NCBI GenBank assembly: GCA_015295945.1
Contig: DVED01000076.1
Location: 1-63,736, forward strand
Direction of reading: 5' to 3'
From: Oscillatoriales cyanobacterium M59_W2019_021
GTDB taxonomy: Bacteria > Cyanobacteriota > Cyanobacteriia > Cyanobacteriales > Geitlerinemataceae
Length of the DNA stretch: 63,736 bases
This document shows positions 54,015 to 62,647 of the stretch, one piece after another. The notes under the pieces were generated by a model, which did not search any database, was not told the DNA's origin, and saw nothing but the letters and a program-made list of their open reading frames with translations. The position numbers and the translations under genes are program-made. The first letter of the stretch is position 1, and each line of letters starts with the position of its first letter.

Positions 54015-57000
54015 CTACCCGATCCGATCAAGGCATTCTTGCAACTGTTCGGCTAATACCCGCACGTTCGGTTCTTGAATCATGCTGGCATGACCGCCGG
54101 GAACATCGTAGATGTCAACGCCATCGCCCGCCCGTTTTTCCCAACCGAAGAAGGGATTGTCGGTCAATTCGATGCGAGGGCGATCGAATTTCAGCGTTTC
54201 GTCGGCTTTGGTGGCGCGGAACAGGGTCAGACGACCTTGGTACATCCCCCGAATCGTATAGGTGCGTTTGGCGAAATCCAAGATGCGATCGACCGGAATA
54301 TCCCGCAAGAAATTAGGTAAGGGCAACCGCCGATCCAGACAGAAACGATAAACAACCAACTTCGATTCTTCCCAAAGGCGATCGACCTTCGATCGAATTT
54401 GATAGGTCACAAAACCTTTCACCTTGCGCTGTAAGGTTTTCAGCATCCGCAAACGCGGGCGCGATTGACCGCGAGGCTGACCTTCAGCAGAAAAGGCGCG
54501 AGTCAAGCTTTCCATGCGGCGATTTTGCTGAATTCGATCGCGCACTTTGCCCGCTTTGACCAATTCCCGCACGTCTAAAGAATCGAAGAGAGCGACGAAA
54601 GCCACCTCCTGACCCTGGTCTTGCAGTTGCAGTGCCACCTCGAAGGCGAGATTGCCCCCCGCGCACATTCCGCCCAGGAAATAAGGTCCCTGGGGTTGGA
54701 CGCTGCAGATTTTGGCGATGTAGTAGGCAACCATTTCCGGGATGCGGGTGTGCAGGATGGGGAAGCCTTCTTTGCCGTAGGGTCGCAGTCCGTAAACCGC
54801 CCGATCGCCCGTTAAATGCCGCGCCAAGGTGTGGTACATGAGAATTTTGCCGTGAACCTCGTGAATGAGGAATAGCGGGGGTTTGGCGGGATTTCCGGGG
54901 CGGATTTGCACCAGGGAATCCCACGATCGATGGACTTCGGCGGGTTGGAAATGGTGGGCGAGGGCTTCGATGGTGGGCGCTTCAAACAGCAGAGACATGG
55001 GTAGGGTTTTGCCCAGTTCTCGTTCGATGGCATCGAACAAACTCACCATCATCAGGGAATGTCCGCCCAACTCGAAGAAGTTGTCCCGAATGCCGATATT
55101 CTCAATACCGAGAACTTGTTGCCATATAGACAGCAGTTGCGATTCGAGGGTGTTGCGGGGGAGGACTATCTCCTGAGATTCTTCCGGATGCCCTTCTTCG
55201 GGGACGGGTAGCGATCGCCGATCGACTTTTCCATTGGGCGTTAGCGGTAAACTATCCAACAGGACGATCGCTTCGGGGAGCATGAATTGCGGCAGCTTCC
55301 CTTTGAGGAACTCTCGCACCTCTACCGTGGTGGTTTCCCGTTCCCGTTGGCGGACGGCGTAGGCAACCAACCGCTTATTGCCGGGACGGTCTTCGCGAAC
55401 GACGACCACCGCTTGAGCGACGGCGGGATGGGCGTTGAGTACCGCTTCGATTTCCCCCGGTTCGATGCGGACGCCGCGAATTTTGACTTGACGATCGACT
55501 CGTCCTAAAATTTCGATGGAACCGTCGGGACGGTAGCGCCCCCGATCGCCCGTTCGGTAGACGATATCGTCGGCATCGTTCCCCCAAGGATTGGGTGCGA
55601 ACCGCTGCATATCCCGTTCGGAAGCGTTGATGTAACCCAAGCTGCGGAAGGGGGTGCGGATAACGATTTCTCCCGCTTCGCCGATGCCGCAGAGGCGGTT
55701 ATTTTCGCTCAAAATTAAGCCTTGGACAGAAGGTTGGGGAAATCCCACGGGTTGAATTCCCGGAAGGGGATTTGGGGCAACCCGGTAGCTAAATTTCGCT
55801 AAGGTGGTTTCTGTCGGTCCGTAGAGGTTGACGATTTCCCCCGCTTCCGGGAACGCCTGCCGCCACGCGAGAATCAGGTTATCGGTGAGGGGTTCTCCAG
55901 CGAAGAAGATGCGCCGCAGCGATCGCAACGAAACCCCCGCCGGACGGTCGGCAATCCACGACTGTGCCAGGGACGGGACGGTATGCAGCAGCGTAATCCC
56001 TTGCCGTTCCATCCACGGTAACACCGATTTGGCGCTGAGGTTGACGCTAGCATCGGGCAAACACAGGGTAGCACCGCTGGTTAAGGGGAGGAAAATATCC
56101 CGCAGTACCACATCGAAGGATAACCCGGTTAACTGTGCCGATCGATCGCCCGGTTGGACTTTAAAGGTTTCCCGCTGCCACGTTAAGAAGTGTGCTAATC
56201 CTTTATGCCGTCCCAACACGCCTTTGGGAACGCCAGTGGTTCCAGAGGTGAAGAAAATATAGGCGGGAGCGTCAGGATCGATCGTCGGTAAAATAAAGTT
56301 ATCGTCAAATCGGGCATTGGCGGGGCGTCCGGTTTGCGAATCGACTGAGATCGCGGGAACCTCTGCGGCAATAGGTTCGCCCACCGCTAACAGGCATTTC
56401 GCCCGAGATTCCCGCAGCATCACCTCGTGGCGTTGGGAGGGCAAGTTGCGATCGAGGGTCAGCAACACCCCACCCCTGAAGAATACCCCCAGCATACTGG
56501 CAATGACGCCAAAACTGCGATCGCCGCACACTGCCACGGTATCGCCTTTCCCAACTCCCGCCCGTTGCAGAACCCCCGCCAGGATGCAAGCGCTGCGATA
56601 TAATTCCCGATAACTCCACGTCCGATTTCCCTGTTGGATAACTGCCAAGTTCGACACTTTCCGCGCTTGGGTAGCAAATTGTTCGACAATGGAGGGATAG
56701 GCGGGAACGGGTAACTCAACGCTGGGATTGGGGAGAATTTGCCGAGAGGTTGCCGTAATTAAAGAATACTCGGAAATCGGGCGATCGGGATCGGCAACAA
56801 CTTGTTCGATTAACGTCTCGAATTGTTCCAGCAAAATCTCCATCCGCTGGGAACTAAACCGCGCTTGCTGGTACAGTAATATCAAATCCATTTCGCCAGA
56901 CCGTTCCTCCACGTACAGCGTCATGGCAAACTGCGATTCCGGTTCCCCCACTTCCAGGGGAGTGAGTTCCAACCCCGCCAATTTCAAAGTTTGCGGCGGC

Positions 57001-58304
57001 GTATTCAACACGTTCAACATCGCGTCGAAAACGGGGGGACGGTGGGGATGGCGTTCGATATCCAACGCTTCCACCACTTGCTCGAAGGGAACATCTTGGT
57101 GGGATTTGGCATCCTCGATCGCGGGACGCACTCGACGCAACAGTTCCCGGAAGGTGGGATTTCCAGAGACATCGGTTCGTAGGGCGATCGAATTGAGGAA
57201 ACAGCCGATCGCTCCATCTAATTTAATATGATTCCGGGTGGCAATGGGAGAGCCGATAATAATATCTTCTTCCCCGGTATAACGGTTCAACAATACGTTA
57301 AAAACGGCTAATAACGTCGCGAACCGGGTTGTGCCTTCCTGACGGCTGATATTTTTTAACGCTTTCGCCAGGGAAGCGGGTAAAATCCGATGGACTTTCG
57401 CACCTCGATAATCGCCTCCAGATACGGGGGAACTATCTGCGGGAAACGCCAAGCGGGGAAGGTTTCCGCTGAGGGTTTGTTGCCAGTAGTTCAGTTGTTT
57501 CTGGCGCATTTGAGGGTTGAGTTTTTGCCGCTGCCAACTGGCAAAGTCGCCGTACTGAATGGGCAACTCTCGCAATGCAGAAGGTTGACCCTGGCAAAAG
57601 GCAGCGTACAGAGTCGTGAGTTCCCGACAGAAAATCCCTTCCGACCATTTATCGAAAGCAATGTGGTGAACGGTAACGATAAAAATCCACTCGGTTTCGC
57701 TCAGTTTCAGCAGTGCCGATCGCAATAAGATATCGTTTTTGAGATCGAAAGATTGCTTGGAAATCTCGGCGACAAAGCGATCGATTTGGGTCGATCGCTC
57801 TTCTGCGGAGTTCGCCTCAAAAACTTCTAAATTAAATTGCCAATTTTCGGAAACAATTTGCATCAATTTGCCGTCAACTGTTGCAAATTGAGTTCGCAAA
57901 ACTTCGTGGCGGCGGATGATTTCGTTAAAGCTTGCTTCCAGGGCGATAACGTTAAGATCTCCGCAAACTTTAAAGGCGATCGAGACATTATAAAACGGGT
58001 TGTCCGGTGCGAGTTGGTGCAGCAGCCAAAACCGTTCTTGTGCGAAGGAAAGAGGTAGGGGATGGCGGCGATCGATCGCTTGCAGAGGCAGCGTTTGCTG
58101 CTGTTCTTCCAGCATTTTCGCCAAAGAATCCCAAAATGCCCCGTTATTTTGAGTTTCGGGTTTGTTGTTTAATGCTTTCTTAGGAGAAGTCTCTACTTTT
58201 TCAGTCGAAAAACTTCCAGATTTTTGAATTTCAAAATCTAGCATGACAATGGCTCGGTTGGGAAATATATGGTTAGTCTGCGAGACAAAATAAAAGATAA
58301 TCAT
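54015..58304 (-). CDS. Single-module NRPS, C-A-PCP-TE with Cys-type thioesterase
   Basis: 1429 residues from 58304; the ATG at 58244 (residue 21) is an equal candidate start. Condensation domain ~80-510 with HHIAFDKWS (His213, His214, Asp218; the usual Gly of HHxxxDG is Lys219). Adenylation ~540-1035: P-loop FFTSGTTGVPKG, NLYGPTETT, YRTGDRGRY, Lys in NGKVDRR. Reading the pocket by eye against GrsA gives roughly D-V-R-H-F-A-L-L-A-K, near the Ser-type code DVWHFSLVDK but not a match, so substrate is open. PCP ~1050-1120 with Ser1083 in LGGHSLMM. TE ~1140-1425 has Cys1214 in GGMCAGGNLAF instead of Ser, and His in PGGHASMI. It is the last gene of the cluster and should condense an acyl-carrier donor with one amino acid, then release the product. 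Confidence 0.93.
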   Translation of the reverse strand: MIIFYFVSQTNHIFPNRAIVMLDFEIQKSGSFSTEKVETSPKKALNNKPETQNNGAFWDSLAKMLEEQQQTLPLQAIDRRHPLPLSFAQERFWLLHQLAPDNPFYNVSIAFKVCGDLNVIALEASFNEIIRRHEVLRTQFATVDGKLMQIVSENWQFNLEVFEANSAEERSTQIDRFVAEISKQSFDLKNDILLRSALLKLSETEWIFIVTVHHIAFDKWSEGIFCRELTTLYAAFCQGQPSALRELPIQYGDFASWQRQKLNPQMRQKQLNYWQQTLSGNLPRLAFPADSSPVSGGDYRGAKVHRILPASLAKALKNISRQEGTTRFATLLAVFNVLLNRYTGEEDIIIGSPIATRNHIKLDGAIGCFLNSIALRTDVSGNPTFRELLRRVRPAIEDAKSHQDVPFEQVVEALDIERHPHRPPVFDAMLNVLNTPPQTLKLAGLELTPLEVGEPESQFAMTLYVEERSGEMDLILLYQQARFSSQRMEILLEQFETLIEQVVADPDRPISEYSLITATSRQILPNPSVELPVPAYPSIVEQFATQARKVSNLAVIQQGNRTWSYRELYRSACILAGVLQRAGVGKGDTVAVCGDRSFGVIASMLGVFFRGGVLLTLDRNLPSQRHEVMLRESRAKCLLAVGEPIAAEVPAISVDSQTGRPANARFDDNFILPTIDPDAPAYIFFTSGTTGVPKGVLGRHKGLAHFLTWQRETFKVQPGDRSAQLTGLSFDVVLRDIFLPLTSGATLCLPDASVNLSAKSVLPWMERQGITLLHTVPSLAQSWIADRPAGVSLRSLRRIFFAGEPLTDNLILAWRQAFPEAGEIVNLYGPTETTLAKFSYRVAPNPLPGIQPVGFPQPSVQGLILSENNRLCGIGEAGEIVIRTPFRSLGYINASERDMQRFAPNPWGNDADDIVYRTGDRGRYRPDGSIEILGRVDRQVKIRGVRIEPGEIEAVLNAHPAVAQAVVVVREDRPGNKRLVAYAVRQRERETTTVEVREFLKGKLPQFMLPEAIVLLDSLPLTPNGKVDRRSLPVPEEGHPEESQEIVLPRNTLESQLLSIWQQVLGIENIGIRDNFFELGGHSLMMVSLFDAIERELGKTLPMSLLFEAPTIEALAHHFQPAEVHRSWDSLVQIRPGNPAKPPLFLIHEVHGKILMYHTLARHLTGDRAVYGLRPYGKEGFPILHTRIPEMVAYYIAKICSVQPQGPYFLGGMCAGGNLAFEVALQLQDQGQEVAFVALFDSLDVRELVKAGKVRDRIQQNRRMESLTRAFSAEGQPRGQSRPRLRMLKTLQRKVKGFVTYQIRSKVDRLWEESKLVVYRFCLDRRLPLPNFLRDIPVDRILDFAKRTYTIRGMYQGRLTLFRATKADETLKFDRPRIELTDNPFFGWEKRAGDGVDIYDVPGGHASMIQEPNVRVLAEQLQECLDRIG

Positions 58305-58422
58305 TGTCTCGACTTCAGAGGTTGGGGAGTCCAGAACTTATCCTGACTACCCGCATGGCAATTTTCGACTCGTTTTGGGTTTCAGCTTCCTCGCCTGCAA
58401 GCGATTCAACTCATTTTACCAT

Positions 58423-58692
58423 CTAAACAGATACCATTTCCAGCATCACTTTTTGTTCGACGGTGCGGGCGATATTAGCAATGGTTTTAAAGTTCTCGAA
58501 ATTAATATCCGCCGTCCCAAAACCAATCCCAAACTCCGTTTGCAAATGCAGGATCAAGCGCATCGCGTTCACCGAATCCAAGCCCAAGCTAAAAATATCC
58601 GTATCTTCCTGTAGCTCTTCCGGCTCGATATACGGAATGACCATCAAAATCACGTCGTAGATGGTATTTTGGATAGACTCAAAAGTATTCAT
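58423..58692 (-). CDS. Free-standing acyl/peptidyl carrier protein
   Basis: 89 residues. The phosphopantetheine site is Ser40 in FSLGLDSVNAMRLILHLQTEFGI, within a four-helix carrier fold (acidic helix I, EELQEDTDIFSL loop). It is not the fatty-acid ACP (no DSLDTVE motif) and sits 118 bases before the NRPS. Its likely job is to receive the acyl group from the ligase half of the 842-residue protein and present it to the NRPS condensation domain. Inference from order. Confidence 0.92.
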   Translation of the reverse strand: MNTFESIQNTIYDVILMVIPYIEPEELQEDTDIFSLGLDSVNAMRLILHLQTEFGIGFGTADINFENFKTIANIARTVEQKVMLEMVSV

Positions 58693-58812
58693 TTCTGTTT
58701 TTCCTTAAAGCTGTGCAATGGTTGATTAGAGAAGGATTCGGGGAAGGAAGCGATTTGACCCGAATCCCGACATCACATATCCCAAAAAATCGATTTGCCC
58801 AGAAATCGAAAC

Positions 58813-59910
58813 TTAAGCTGCCGAATAATTGGAGCGATTGAAATAAGGCATCACTTCCTTAGAAAACAAGCGCATGGAAGATTCCGCAGCTTCTAAAGGT
58901 AGCGTGTTAAAATTCACCTGCATCGAGGCAATCTCGAACCCGCCCACTTGATGGTGGTAATCGGCAATGGCTTCTCGCAATTGCTTCGGCGTCCCCACCC
59001 AAGCAGCACCTTTTTCGACCTGCGATTCAAAAGTTTCCGCCTTCAATCCCGCGATAATTTTGTCGTATCCGGGATAGTCCGTCGAACAAGTTCCCGACGT
59101 CCAATCCGATGCCGCTTCCACCAAAGAATTCAGGTAATCGTTCAGAGGTTGGCGGGCGATGCAAACTGCTTCTTCCTCCGTCCGGGCACAGAACATATGG
59201 AACGCCAACATCACCTTTCCTTCGCCCGGATGTCCCGCCGACTTCCACGCATCTCGGTACAACCCGATTAATTCTGCCATTTTGCCCCCCGCTAAGGGAA
59301 TCGCCATCACGCCGTAGCCGTTTTCTCCGGCTTTGCGGAAGGAATCCGGCGTAGCGAGGGCAGCAATCCACAACGGCGGACGGGGTTTCTGGGTGGGACG
59401 CGGCAGCGAGGTGGTTTCGGGGAAGGTGTGGAACTGCCCCACCATCGCTACGTTTTCTTCTTCGAGTAAGCGGCGCACTTGTTCGACGCCTTCGTCAAAC
59501 CGCGCCCGACTTTCGTTCAAATTAACGCCAAAACGCTCGAATTCGTGGGGCAAGAAAGCACGGGCAAACCCGACTTCCAACCGTCCGCCGGAAATGGCAT
59601 CCAGCATCCCGATTTCCCCCGCCAATTTCAGGGGATTGTTAAACGCGGGGAGAACTGCACCCGTAATCAGCCGCGCGTTTTTGGTGCGTTGGGCGGCGGC
59701 GGTTAAAAATACGATGGGGTTGGGGCTGTAACCGCCGTAAGGATGGAAGTAATGTTCCACCGTGCGCACGCTGGTGTAGCCGAGAGTATCGCACAAACTG
59801 ACTAAATGAAGCGCTTCGTCAAAATACTGTTTCGCCGATTTTTGTTCGGGGCTGACATCTGGGAAAAACTGAATACCAAATTCCACGTCTGAATCTCCTT
59901 GTTTTGTCAT
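58813..59910 (-). CDS. Luciferase-like flavin-dependent monooxygenase (natural-product LLM type)
   Basis: 365 residues. TIM-barrel LLM features: FGIQFFPDVSPEQKSAKQYFDEAL, YTSVRTVEHYFHPYGGYSPNPIVFLTAAAQRT, GEIGMLDAISGGRLEVGFARAFLPHEFERFG, and PPLWIAALATPDSFRKAGENGYGVM. It is the variant linked with NRPS/PKS clusters (MupA/Atu3666-like), which use FMNH2 and O2 to oxidise carrier-bound or released substrates. It lies between the carrier gene (120 bases) and the chorismatase-ligase (89 bases), so is probably a tailoring enzyme of the pathway. Confidence 0.93.
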   Translation of the reverse strand: MTKQGDSDVEFGIQFFPDVSPEQKSAKQYFDEALHLVSLCDTLGYTSVRTVEHYFHPYGGYSPNPIVFLTAAAQRTKNARLITGAVLPAFNNPLKLAGEIGMLDAISGGRLEVGFARAFLPHEFERFGVNLNESRARFDEGVEQVRRLLEEENVAMVGQFHTFPETTSLPRPTQKPRPPLWIAALATPDSFRKAGENGYGVMAIPLAGGKMAELIGLYRDAWKSAGHPGEGKVMLAFHMFCARTEEEAVCIARQPLNDYLNSLVEAASDWTSGTCSTDYPGYDKIIAGLKAETFESQVEKGAAWVGTPKQLREAIADYHHQVGGFEIASMQVNFNTLPLEAAESSMRLFSKEVMPYFNRSNYSAA

Positions 59911-59911
59911 T

Positions 59912-59998
59912 GGTCATTAGTCCTTGGTCATTGGTTAGTGGTTATTGGCAACTAACCACTAACCTAAATGGTGCGTTTCGTGCCTCAACGCACCCTAC
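59912..59998. repeat. Repeat-filled spacer inside the biosynthetic cluster
   Basis: TTGGTCATTAGTCC and TTGGTCATTGG units, then GGTTAGTGGTTATTGG with an inverted CCACTAACC, then a GGTGCGTTTCGTGCCTCAAC/GCACC repeat copy. These are the same dispersed families seen at 19900, 32640 and 36340. They separate the first two genes of the cluster. Confidence 0.7.
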
Positions 59999-59999
59999 G

Positions 60000-62528
60000 T
60001 TAAACTTCTTTGCGTTTGACTTTGCCGAAGATGGGATCTTTGGGTAGCGATGTCCGAAATTCGACGATGCGAGGAACTTTGAAGTCGGCAATCCGTTCTT
60101 GGCAGTACGCAATAATGTCCTGTTGGCGGCAGTCGTCGTTAGGAACGATAACTGCTTTGAGCATTTCCACACCATCGAAACCTTTGCAACCCACGACCAC
60201 GGCTTCTTTGACTTGCGGGTGTTGGTGCAGGACATCTTCGACTTCAATGGGATCGACTTTGTGACCGCCGGTATCGATGAAGATTTTCTGGCGTCCGACT
60301 AGATAAATCCGCCCTTTTTCGTCTTTTTTACCGAGATCTCCGGTGAAGAAGCAACCGCCGACGAAGACTTCACGATTGAGTTCGGGCAAGTTGTGATATC
60401 CCTGGGTTAAAGTCGAGCTTTTAATGGTGAGTTCTCCCACGGTTTCGCTGGGGCATTCGACGCCATTATCATCGACGATCGCAATTTCGACGTTTTGCAT
60501 GGGTTTGCCGATGGAATCGTGGGGCAAATCGCCTTCGTCTTCTACGTTGACGCACACTGCCCCGGCTTCGGTACAACCGTAAAGTTGCCGCAGGGGAACG
60601 CCAAATTTCTGACGGAATTTATCGAAAATATCTCGAGACAAGAAATTTCCGGCGGACAGACACAAGCGCAAACTGGAAACGTTACTTTCTTCGGGGGTGG
60701 TTGCCAAAATGCTGGCAATATACGGAACCATTGGTAGAATGGAAATGCCTTCCTTTTCGATGAGGTTTAAAATTCGCTCCCGCCGGAAAAGTAAAGGCAT
60801 TTCTACGGGTTTTCCATCTTGCAAGGTCGGTTCCAAAATGACCAACGTCGCACCCGTAGATATTGCCGCCAGCAGACATTCCCCAAAGCCGTAAGCGTGA
60901 TACAAAGGAACGATCGCCAAGATATTGTCGGCATCCGTTACGTTTAACGTGGTGGTGCAATTTATCGCTTGGTGGAAGATATTCTTTTGGGTGCGGCACA
61001 GTTTTTTGGGTCGTCCGGTGGAACCCGAAGAGTATTGATAGATGACATCGCCTTCGTAAGTGGAAGGTTCTTCGAGATCGGGACTGGGGGTTTGAATCAG
61101 GTGGTAAAAGTAGGAACTGTCAAGTTGTACGCTATTGGTAATAATGAGGTGAATCGGTCGATTCAATTGGGCGATCGCTTGACGACAAACTTCGGCTCGC
61201 GCTCCATCGGCGATAATCACTTTTGCCTGAGAGTCTTCGAGGTAATATTGAATTTCGCTAGCTTTAAACATGGGGTTTAAAGGTAAAGCGATACCGTGCA
61301 GTTTGGCAATGGCATAAAAGCCGATTGCAAATTCGGGACAGTTGGGTAAAAGCATCATCACACAATCGGATTCGCGAACGCCAAGCGATCGCAAGCCTTG
61401 TGCGAAACCCACGATCCGATTGTAAAGTTGCTGGTAGCTCAACCGGGCGCGATCGTAAACAATTGCCGTTTTTTCGGGATAGGCTCGAACGACATCGCGC
61501 AATAATTTATCGAGATTTTGAACGTTAGAATTGACGACAACAGGAGGGGACATAGATAAAGTTTGCGCTTCAAAAATAGCTTCGATTTCCAAATCGAGAT
61601 CGGAGCGACAAATATCCGATCGCAGGTAGACGATTCGATCGGCTTCAGTGGCAGAAATCGTTTTTGGGAATTCTTCTTGGATGAATTTTACGTCCGCTTC
61701 GTGGCGAATATACACTTTAAAATGTCGCGCGTATTTTGCCGGATCGGGAAGCGGTCCGCCGTAGCTCATCCGCTCGACTAAATTCATCTGTTCGCAGACA
61801 ATACTCATATTATCTAAGGTCGTCTGCAACTGTTGGGAAACGTCGTCTAAGGTGACGGATTCATGTCCTTTAATGCTAGCCGTTCCGGAAACGTAGCCGA
61901 CGGTACGATCGTTCTGGTAAACCACCGTTCCTCGGGCAAAACTGGGCGATCGCGGGCCGTATTGTTGCGGGTATTTAAACGCAGACATCTGTTCGTAATT
62001 CTCGATGTGCGTGCCGCTTTTCTTCCCGGCAATGAAGTACAAAACTAGTTTGTTATCGTTGATGCCAACGGCAGATGCCGCTGGAAGTTTGACCTCAAAG
62101 TCCGATCCGTAAAATGCCTCAAAGGCTAAGGAACGTCCTTTGCAAAAAGACCTGTAGTTTTCTAATCCGTTGGTATCGTCGTTGATGTAGGGAACGTAGT
62201 TCCAAACCCGCAGCAAATTCCAATTTTGAGTGAGTTGCAGGAACTTCAGATAAATAGAATAGGTGGTAGATTCTAAGGGAAAATCCGTTTCCCGAACTAA
62301 AGCACCGGCGATCGTATCTTCAGTTTCCAGGAGATGAAACCCCAGCTTGGTATAAATTTTACCCGTACAGTTGTCGGCAATGGATTCGGTATTATCGAGA
62401 CCGAAGGTGGGAATTTTCAGGTGTAGATCGATCGATCGATCTGTGACCGTACACGCGGTTCGATCTTGACCGAAAATCGCTCGCAGGCGTTTGGTTTTTA
62501 CCGCCGCTGGGGTGATGGCTATCATCAA
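60000..62528 (-). CDS. Chorismatase - AMP-dependent acyl/aryl-acid ligase fusion
   Basis: 842 residues in two complete enzymes. Residues 1-~335 are an FkbO/Hyg5/XanB2-type chorismatase: NYVPYINDDTNGLENYRSFCKGRSLAFE, LPAASAVGI (148-156), YPQQYGPRSPSFARG (186-200), YVSGTASIKGHE (212-223), and SDICRSDLDLEIEA with the C-terminal Glu pair (304-317). These enzymes hydrolyse chorismate to a dihydroxycyclohexadienoate or to 3-/4-hydroxybenzoate plus pyruvate. Residues ~340-842 are an ANL ligase: YQYSSGSTGRPKK (497-509), YGCTEAG, FFTGDLGKKDEKGRIYLVGR, catalytic-type Lys in FGKVKRKEV. The fusion would make and activate its own acid. Alternate ATG is the second codon. Confidence 0.93.
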   Translation of the reverse strand: MMIAITPAAVKTKRLRAIFGQDRTACTVTDRSIDLHLKIPTFGLDNTESIADNCTGKIYTKLGFHLLETEDTIAGALVRETDFPLESTTYSIYLKFLQLTQNWNLLRVWNYVPYINDDTNGLENYRSFCKGRSLAFEAFYGSDFEVKLPAASAVGINDNKLVLYFIAGKKSGTHIENYEQMSAFKYPQQYGPRSPSFARGTVVYQNDRTVGYVSGTASIKGHESVTLDDVSQQLQTTLDNMSIVCEQMNLVERMSYGGPLPDPAKYARHFKVYIRHEADVKFIQEEFPKTISATEADRIVYLRSDICRSDLDLEIEAIFEAQTLSMSPPVVVNSNVQNLDKLLRDVVRAYPEKTAIVYDRARLSYQQLYNRIVGFAQGLRSLGVRESDCVMMLLPNCPEFAIGFYAIAKLHGIALPLNPMFKASEIQYYLEDSQAKVIIADGARAEVCRQAIAQLNRPIHLIITNSVQLDSSYFYHLIQTPSPDLEEPSTYEGDVIYQYSSGSTGRPKKLCRTQKNIFHQAINCTTTLNVTDADNILAIVPLYHAYGFGECLLAAISTGATLVILEPTLQDGKPVEMPLLFRRERILNLIEKEGISILPMVPYIASILATTPEESNVSSLRLCLSAGNFLSRDIFDKFRQKFGVPLRQLYGCTEAGAVCVNVEDEGDLPHDSIGKPMQNVEIAIVDDNGVECPSETVGELTIKSSTLTQGYHNLPELNREVFVGGCFFTGDLGKKDEKGRIYLVGRQKIFIDTGGHKVDPIEVEDVLHQHPQVKEAVVVGCKGFDGVEMLKAVIVPNDDCRQQDIIAYCQERIADFKVPRIVEFRTSLPKDPIFGKVKRKEV

Positions 62529-62575
62529 TTGTCTCCTGTGGAAATATATGGTTACTCAACTCGAAAGTGTGAGTT

Positions 62576-62647
62576 TTAACTCTCAGATTCTTCGTTCCTG
62601 CCGATCTCGATTTTGTCGATGTCGCTGGGCGAGTCTAAAAAAGACAT
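62576..62647 (-). CDS. 23-codon ORF with strong ribosome site before the chorismatase fusion
   Basis: ATG at 62645-62647 follows GGAGGTTCTT, an optimal Shine-Dalgarno and spacing, better than that of any gene in the cluster. The peptide starts MSFLDSPSDIDKIEIG and ends in an acidic NEESES; TAA at 62576-62578. An upstream in-frame ATG would add five residues but overlaps the GGAGG. It could be a leader peptide, a small structural partner or a peptide precursor, or a decayed gene start. It lies 47 bases before the fusion gene on the same strand. Confidence 0.45.
   Translation of the reverse strand: MSFLDSPSDIDKIEIGRNEESES

Noticed and set aside
54015-58304. NRPS as MysE of the MAA pathway
   Set aside because: It has a condensation domain, is 44 kb away and is co-linear with a chorismatase cluster, while mysD is present in the mys operon. 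MysE is A-PCP-TE only.
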